From contig WEDG01001459.1 of assembly GCA_017591395.1 (NCBI GenBank), positions 620,001 through 684,000 of the forward strand: a stretch of DNA of 64,000 nt, in the 5' to 3' direction. Positions 27,301-35,900 of the stretch are shown piece after piece (position 1 is the first letter of the stretch; each line of letters starts with the position of its first letter). Position numbers and translations under genes: made by a program. Below the pieces are notes generated by a model, which saw only the letters and a program-made list of their open reading frames with translations, did not search any database and was not told where the DNA came from. Origin of the DNA: Schistocephalus solidus (taxonomy: Eukaryota > Platyhelminthes > Cestoda > Diphyllobothriidea > Diphyllobothriidae).

Positions 27301-30300
27301 TAAAGTATGACTAACAGAAAACACGGAGTAGTGATACTTTACTTTGTCAGCCCTGGAAACTGCTTAATCCGATTTTTCGGCAATTTTCACGCCTCTCTCT
27401 GTAACTCCGTACTAGTTGCCATGTTTTAAAAATCTGCCGGATATTTTGCCGTTTTCCGTTTCATACCCGCGAATGCTAGGTAGTTCCACTGCCATGTCTG
27501 TTGTTCAATTTCTCAGTGCTAACAAGTACAGTAGCTAGAACCTAAAGATTTCCACCCGTTTATTTTCTCAGTCGCAAGTTCATCTCGTTGCCTCTAATTT
27601 TTATTCAGTCGTTTTCTGGAATTCCCATAGGACCAGTGTCATTTTGAACGAATAGTAGTGAAAAATTGCGAGATTTATGATAACATCAGAGAAATGGAAT
27701 GTTATCTCTCAATCCTGCTTTAAAGGATAAAAGGTCATTTCCCTTTTGCATTCGAACTCTAGGACATACACATTTCCATGCTGCAACTAGGATAGATCAA
27801 TGAACGTCAGTCATGTGACACTGTAAATTGTCTATTACAGCCAGCCGAGCGTATGCCCAGGTGGTCAAAATAGTAGGAGCGATTGACTTAACGGCCAAGT
27901 GATTCACTGTACGAACATCGGATTCCAAACACCGGGTTCGCGTCTACCTGGTTGACGCCTGCAACTGAGCCAGAACCGGCAATTATGTGTCCCTTGTCTT
28001 CATACGTTCTATCTGTCGATTTCTGAGGACAACACTCGTACTTATTTCCGATGGTTTGACTGAGCAGAAACAACGCAGACCCAAAACCATGGACTTTTCG
28101 GTACTTGGAGTTCAGTTTTGTCTCATGGGCTTGACAGCAAATACTGCATATAACTTAGCCAACTCGTTAAAAAATTCAATACAAGTCCGCATCGGAACCA
28201 GACACGATCGATCAAGTTTTGCGCAGTTAATCGAAATATCACGAAACTGTCCCTTCATGGAATAGTAGCCGTTAAGCGTCAAGGAAGTTGTCAACGTTTG
28301 AAAAAGTTCGCCGTAATATGCGCGTGCCGCAAATAGTCTCTTTTTTTGCGATTCGAAACTTATTATGCTCAGGGCAAATCTGCAACAACGATTCTGTTGT
28401 TTCAAAGCCTTCACAACTAGCAGGGTCGAGCAATGCCAATGATTTGCATAATCTGTCTTTTTTCCGCTGCTTTTGTTGCCCATTAAGACATGCGTGCAAT
28501 TAATCGACGGCTTTGTGAAATGACCATCGGGGCAACGATAATTTTGCCCTGATGGTCAGAAGTACGGGACATATATGAAACAACAACAACAACAACGCAG
28601 TCACGTTATTCCCAGGGAGAATTTACGAGAGAAACCGCCGACTGAATGTTTTGAAGCTCGCCTGTCTTTTCGGTATGCTAGCCTTTTAAAAATGCACGTT
28701 TATCCTTGTGGTAACATCAAACAGCATCTTTGCGGACAGAAACTGCAGCTCAAAAAACATTGATCGAAATAACGATAACACTTGTGTGGGCACGCAACGT
28801 CAACATCTATGAAGCGAAATCCTTCCTTCGGCATTGAGAAGCAAACTATAACATGTGTCCCTGGGCGATGCTAATCCAAGGTCGAACGCCGCGCCGCTTA
28901 GAAATTGAAAGAGGTGCCGTTAACGGGCATGTGGTCCCATACTGTTGCCTTTAACGTTCAGCGACGAGCACCCTTTTCCTCACCGTATTCCCTTGCTACT
29001 GGGAAATTTTTCTCGGGAAACTTCTGCCCAGTTTTCTCTGTGCGCGTTCATTTTCAGCCGATAACGCCAACCTGCTTGACAGGACGGTAGGGATGCCTTG
29101 TAGGGCCACCTAGACGGGACACGGGAATAGCAACTGCCCCGCCGGCTTAGAATAGGTGGCCTTACGGTCAATTTCAGGAAGAGTACATATACCCGTGTCT
29201 GAACGCGAACACTAACCCTAACATAAAACTGTCACCTTAATCCTTACCGCAGCCCTACCCTAATCATAAACCCTACACTCTCACCCCCACTCTGACTTTA
29301 ACCTCTTAACGTTAAACTAACCCTAAACGCTCACCTTAATCCTTGGAATTTTGCGCAAAGCCACATGTATTGTGGGCGGCTCCTATTCCCTTAGGCGGCT
29401 ATACAAGGCATACCAACCGTCCGTGTTTCTTTCCGTCACTTCCAATTGCCGTTCCCAACCCAACCCTTGTATTTATCCTTAAAGACTGTTAACTACAGCT
29501 CAGCTCATAACAGCCTTTTCTGACAATGTTTTGACAGCAATAAAAAGTTTCTTATTAGCCGATGAGGTTAAATGAGGTACGCACAGCACCCTTTCATCTT
29601 ATTTTAAGCATGTTGCAAAGCTACCTCTGGAAGGCCGAACAGTTGCTAGGTCGGCAGATAAGATTCCCGGAGCGCACTTCTCAATATGCGTGTCGATTTT
29701 CGTTTTCTCGGGACCACCGGGAATTCCAAGTTAGCCCTTTGAGGTCATCTCTACTGTTGGCCCTTCATCCTACCTTAACCTTTCACTTACTTACGGGGTT
29801 TGGGCGTTTCAATCAAGCTACGAAGACAAAAATTGAGCTTTTCGGCCTCATTTACTGCGGACGTGCGTGTTACCTGCTTGGCGAAATATTCATCCTGCCT
29901 ACTGTTTGAATAGCGTTTAAACGATTTTTGCCATTTTTATGTTGTCTGGGGGAAGTCCTCTGTGTTTGTTGCCTTGCCCTTTGCATATTGATTTGTGCTC
30001 CCGTTTTCTAGCATCTAACAAAAACTCTTTGTTCCCGGAACCTGAGCATACTGTTATGTGATTTTCTGCCATATACACAGAGAGGGACTATGTGTATAAC
30101 GCATTTCTGCTCGTCGCCTTTAGGCACCCAAAGGTGAAAGTCAGCCCAGTGTGCCCGTGGAACTCTTCATCTCCACCGAGCGTATCCTCGTCCTGAATAA
30201 GGACCTCGATGTACGTTATGCTGCTTTTGTTTCGGGCTCTACTTGCCTTTTAACTACTGTTGGACATCTTTTTAATATTTCTAGTTGTGCTTACTCGAAC

Positions 30301-32743
30301 GCATACAGAGCTATTGCAAATCTGAGAACCCTGAGGAGAGTTTTTTTATTGAGAGGTTGCTAGTGTGTTTCACCAGATGTAACATTTTTGTTTTGACTGA
30401 TGGGAATAGACTACCCACCGAACACTTCCTCCGTGAATTGTCTTGCAGGTTCGCAACAGTGGTATTTCTACCCAACCTGTAATGTTCTTTAGACGCCTAG
30501 TGATAGATTTGATGCGTCTCTAGCTGTTTATGTGCCGTTGTGAATGCTTGACGCAAATATCAGTCCAATCAGAACAGATGGTGTCTACTAAGGAATCGTT
30601 TGTCGAAAGAGACAGTCGAAATACCAACTCTCCCAAAGGTCGCTCCGGGCGCTCTGCTTCTAAGCTATTGCAAACACGTTGTTTTCTGTGTACATAACTT
30701 GTCATTTTCATCCTGAATCGCAAAGTGAATTTAGTATATCCCGAATGAGTTCTCTTAGGCCACTATAACTTAGTAGACAGAGGGAAGCAAGTGGAACGAA
30801 TGGAACCTTCCTACAAAATCACAAATGACGCTTGATTCTGCCGCGTACTCCTAACGCCCCGGCCCACATCCAGAAGTTCATGACTCTCCCCTTATCGGTA
30901 GTCAGGGTACCCCAGCCAAATCTGAGATTGAGCGTCACATGTCATGAGTTTCGCAATCCAGAATGCCGTTTCTAACATAACTTCGTAGCTAGGTTACTGG
31001 AAAACACACTGAGCAAAGCCTAAAGCATAAATATGTCAGTTGGACTGTCGTGAACGACGATGTACCCCACAGCATAGTGGTCGAGAACCGGTCACTGGCG
31101 CGTAAATTAGTTTACGGTGATAACAAACTCGCGCAACATCTACCCCACTGTCTTCTTCCTCGCCCACATAGGCCTGGTGGCAAGACAGTGTCAGGATTAC
31201 TGGATACGGGATCGAGCGCAGTGGCTCACAGAGCCAAACAACCGCGTGCCACACGCGCGTGGTTCACGTACGATGCACAAAGGAGAATGAGGGACGGCCC
31301 GGATCCCATCTGAGTGGGCGTGTCATGTAGGTCACATTCTGAAGAAACCTTTGCAGCCTGCTAACCGTAATGAGAGGAGGACCGAGTTATGCCTTCGGTT
31401 GGTAACCTTTAAAGCGCGTCAGACTGTTTATAGTAAAGAAATGCGCTGAAGTACTGTAAGGACGGAATCCACAGAGTTGACTTCCAGTGGTCAGCTGAGC
31501 TGGTCAGCCGTCTGATGTTGGGATTGGGCGCAAGTATGTGGCACAAGTGAAAAGCCCGTCCACGCGTGCCACGCATGGCCTGAGCCCCGCACAACCAGGT
31601 TTTTACGCAAGGGGTGTGCTTGGCTCGAGATTATGTTCTGGTTCCAGTCACTCGCCCTGCCAGGCCCGATGGTAAAGTCCACGCCATTAATGCAAACACC
31701 TTCCAGACGTGACCTTATATCAAAATCATTAATTTATTAAGACCGCTGTCCTTTATCTGTCCTTATCTTTACTCCCTGCCTCCAATTACTTTTGCTACTT
31801 CATATGACAACAAAATTTCTGTCAGAAGGTTGACATCCTTGAGCTCTTTTGAACGGACTGCTGTGTTCCTTCGATCGTGTTATTTAGTTCTTGTCGAGGG
31901 TTTTGTGGTTTCTGCATTCTGCCACGCCTAGCCGCAAGGAAATCTTGTTTTACCGTCTCAGCATTTTTGTACGTACAGTCAAGGCTAGGCGAAACGGTGT
32001 TAAAGTTTCATTTCTTTGAAGCCCCCTACATTATCGGCTTGTCCTATTCCGCCCTTCAAAAATCAGGAAATTGTGATGGACCACAGCCTCCGCTTCATTT
32101 CATATATTGCTGACATTGGCGATATTTTGGTGCTGATGACGAGACGACATCCCGTAATTCAGCACCAACAGTCATCACCAGGAGGCAAGTCTCCTACGGA
32201 TCAGTCGACTGCTTCCTCCTCTACTACCACCGATGAAGCCAGGGTGAATGCGGCCCACGAGCGCCCATCCGGTGCCTCCAGCGAACAGCAGCAGCCACCT
32301 TCCAAGGTCATCTGTCATCTGTTCGAGAGTGACGAGGTTTGTGCCTATCCAGGCTTACAAAATTGCCTTCCCTTATTTTCCACTTGACCAAATTTATCTT
32401 TTTCCCCCTGTAGGCGCAGGTGGTAGCCAAAGCCATTGGAGTAGCCTTTCAGGAAGCCTACTTTGATTTCCTTCGGGAGCACGGAATTGAGGATCCAGCT
32501 GCCTATCAAGAACAGGAGTATCAAAACATCCTTAATCAGCAGGAGATTTTTCGAAATGAATTACAGTTTTTCGCGGACAAGGAGCAGGAAAAGGAGGTGC
32601 ACCCTGGTCTTTTGCCACACTCGCCGATTCATTACTTAACATTCTGCGGGTTGAAAACTTTCCACGTTTTATTAGCTGGGTCGAACGAGCGTCCGATTAT
32701 AATCTTTCTACTCATATATTGTATGCTTCATCATCATCATCAA

Positions 32744-32812
<69 letters not shown>

Positions 32813-32835
32813 CATCATCATACTCATCATCATCG

Positions 32836-32928
<93 letters not shown>

Positions 32929-35900
32929 GCAGCATCATCATCATCATCATCAGCATCATCATCATCATCATCAGCATCATCATCATCATCACCTTTACGG
33001 AAATGTGGTGGGAGACGCAACTGACACAGACAAGGGAGATTGAGATGGCCACTTCTGGCTCATTGGTTGTCTCCATCCAGCCTCACCCAACTTCAGGTTG
33101 ACTGGCACCTGAGGCTCCAACCCTCCACCATAGTTAATAGACCCGATCGCAACCGACAGGACAACGGACCCATGACTCGCTGATTAGAGCGTTGAACGCG
33201 TAACCAAAATTGCTTACGTTAGGCTGGTTGATGGATGACAGCTAAAAAACCAGAAATAGTAATCTCTGTCTCATTTGTCTCTTTGTTGGAATTCTTCCTC
33301 TGCATATATTCCTGTTCACTATGCGACTGCCCGCAAGGGCTCGATGTTAGTGTCAAGGCATGAGTAGATCACGTAACGCCTCTCTCCACCACGATTTACG
33401 TAATTCTTTAAGTGGTCTTTGAATTATAAAAGCCTACCTAAGCGAGCCAGTTGCAAAACATAATCCCATTTTAATTATTGGTCGAGGACATATTAGCTTT
33501 CGCTTGAGCAATCCCTTGCAACCTGTGCAGATTACACTCAGGTATAATCATTCTCTAAGCCTTGCGTAGTTTTCCGACGTACTTCTTAAAACAGAAGCAT
33601 AATTTCAGCTTCCTTGTACTAAATTACGTCCGGTGCGTTGTACGTTTAAAGGAAAACATTTTGCTTTTAAAGGAATCTTCATTGTTGTACCTTTTTGCAC
33701 ATTCAAGAAAAAAACGCCGTCAAGGATGACTTATATGCCCCCCGTCCGCCTAAACAGAACAGTAGAACAGGGATCGCCGCAATACAGGTTACTTGGCGCC
33801 AAACTCCTGGGCAAATAGCATGAACTCTATGGTTAGGGTTAGCTTTAGTGTTAACTGCAGGGTTAGGGTTTAGGGTAGACCGAGGGTTAAGATTAGGGCT
33901 CTGGTTGTGTTTTTTGTTAGGACATGGGACTAGTTACCTCTCCTGGAATTGTGCACAGGACCACCTTTATTACTTGGCGGACACGAACCCTTACCCGAGT
34001 GCTTTATTAGAGGATGATCCATTTGACGGACCATTATTATGATTTATTTCAGCAACAATCTAATTGACCTCATGTCATTATTGAAAAATATGCCGTGCCG
34101 GACTCCCAGGTTGGAAACCAATATACCATCTGACATGACTTCTTGCAAGATTACGTCCCATGCTAATCACCATTGAAACTGCTTGAAAGCCCTCGTTTGT
34201 GTCCTGTCAATTTCCTCATCTGCTGTTTATATTTATAATCTAGCCTATTAATTTGAGTACTGCGTGCCAAACTCTCAGCGGCTCTTTCCCTACTCTTATG
34301 CATTCTACAGGTGCTTGTCCCAAAACAACGCGGCGAGTCGCTGGGTGTCGTCATTGTGGAGTCCGGTTGGGGAAGTGTCCTGCCGACTGTTGTTCTGGCC
34401 AATATGCACCCTGCTGGACCCGCAGCGCGTTGTGGACAACTAAATATTGGCAATCAGATCATCTCTGTCAATGGTCAGAGTCTCGTCGGTCTACCTCTTG
34501 CCACCTGCCAATCCTTCTTCAAGGTAAACCTCCTACCCCTATTTCTGCACGTTTTGTGTTGGTTTTGCTTGAAGTCGTTTTAGGGCCCAATTGTCATTCT
34601 TATTATTTAATCGGGGTTTTGGCAGGTTAGAATACTTCATTCGACCCAGTTGTGGAAAGCTCGGTGGCCTCGGTGGGATTCGAACCCATGGCAACTTTAG
34701 TACAATCAACGCTTTATCCACCTGAGCCACGAAACCATACCGTTAGCCGTGACTTTAGTCACATTTGGGTCAAGCTTCCCGCTCCTGGTGGGGCTTCGTA
34801 GCTCTGGTGGTTAGAGCGTTGGCTTTAATAATTGGCTGTCTCCTTGCTGTCGTGGGTTCAAATCCCACCGGGGCCACCGAGTTTTCCGCAACTGGGTCGA
34901 ATTAATGGTTATTATTTTTTCCTCCTAGTTAGATGAAAATAAACACAGGTCATATTTTGCCCACGATCAAAACCGTTGGCGAGCGAGCAATCTTCTATAA
35001 AAAGCCCACTTTTGTGACGGGAAGGTTATTTTGACTTCAAATTGGCCGGTGAGTTCTTTCTTCACAATGTATTTCGATTTATCCTTGAAATAGATGTTCG
35101 TGCGCTCTTCGTCGGCACTGGGGAAAGCATGAACCTGACCTAACCTGCCTCGATGTCAGCCATTGTGAGATACTTGCGTTCGAGAGGTCACCCTTTAATT
35201 TATACATTGTCACGCGGTCGAACGTCAACGAACGGACATTTCAAATATTCTTGGCCAACTGCAGTGGAATAGACAATTTTGCGACACCGAGATGTGGAAA
35301 CCCTACTTCAAAAATCGTCATTTGGTAAAGTTTTCGCGCCTAGGGGCATTCTGTGACACTTGTTGCTGGGCCGAGCCACAGCACTGGAGCATTTTGTTCC
35401 AGCTCGAATTCAACTCTTCCGGTTCTGAATTTGTATATGGTTTGTTGACGAGGGTAGAGAAGTTGTTAGCGGCCACTCTCCTCGTCTTCAAGGAGATCCG
35501 GCTTGTCTTCTTCTTCGCTGGGCATATTGCGTGGTTTGAACTGCAAATCACTATTATGCTTAACTCCAAGAACAAGCTACCGATGTACGTACTCAATGTT
35601 GAGGCCACTCTTATCTTTGTCACTGGTTAGGCTTGGCTGACGGTAACATGGCTAATGAATGTCTCATCAGTTTTGTTCTACTGCTATCAGAAACCAGGGG
35701 TTCTGTGAAATAAGGGCATTCAGAAACTGCTGTCGGCAGAAATCGCGCTGTGAAAGTAGTTGGATTTGTCCCGTCATCTATACAGGGCGAACTCCCAAAC
35801 AGTCTGATGAAAGATTAATCAGCTAGATGCTAGGATCCATAGCCTCACTTACTAAAACACTTCTAAGGTCCAACTGCGTCCTCCGCGACTTGAATGTTCA

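Noticed and set aside
32420..33076. Long His-, Ser-, Met- and Asp-rich reading frames on both strands
   Set aside because: All come from translating the ATC microsatellite in different frames. The true exon ends at 32596 with a donor and joins PDZ1 in phase.
34795..34880. tRNA gene on the plus strand
   Set aside because: A and B boxes are present, but the same head recurs with the same tail at three other sites and the anticodon stem is poor, so it is a tRNA-derived SINE.
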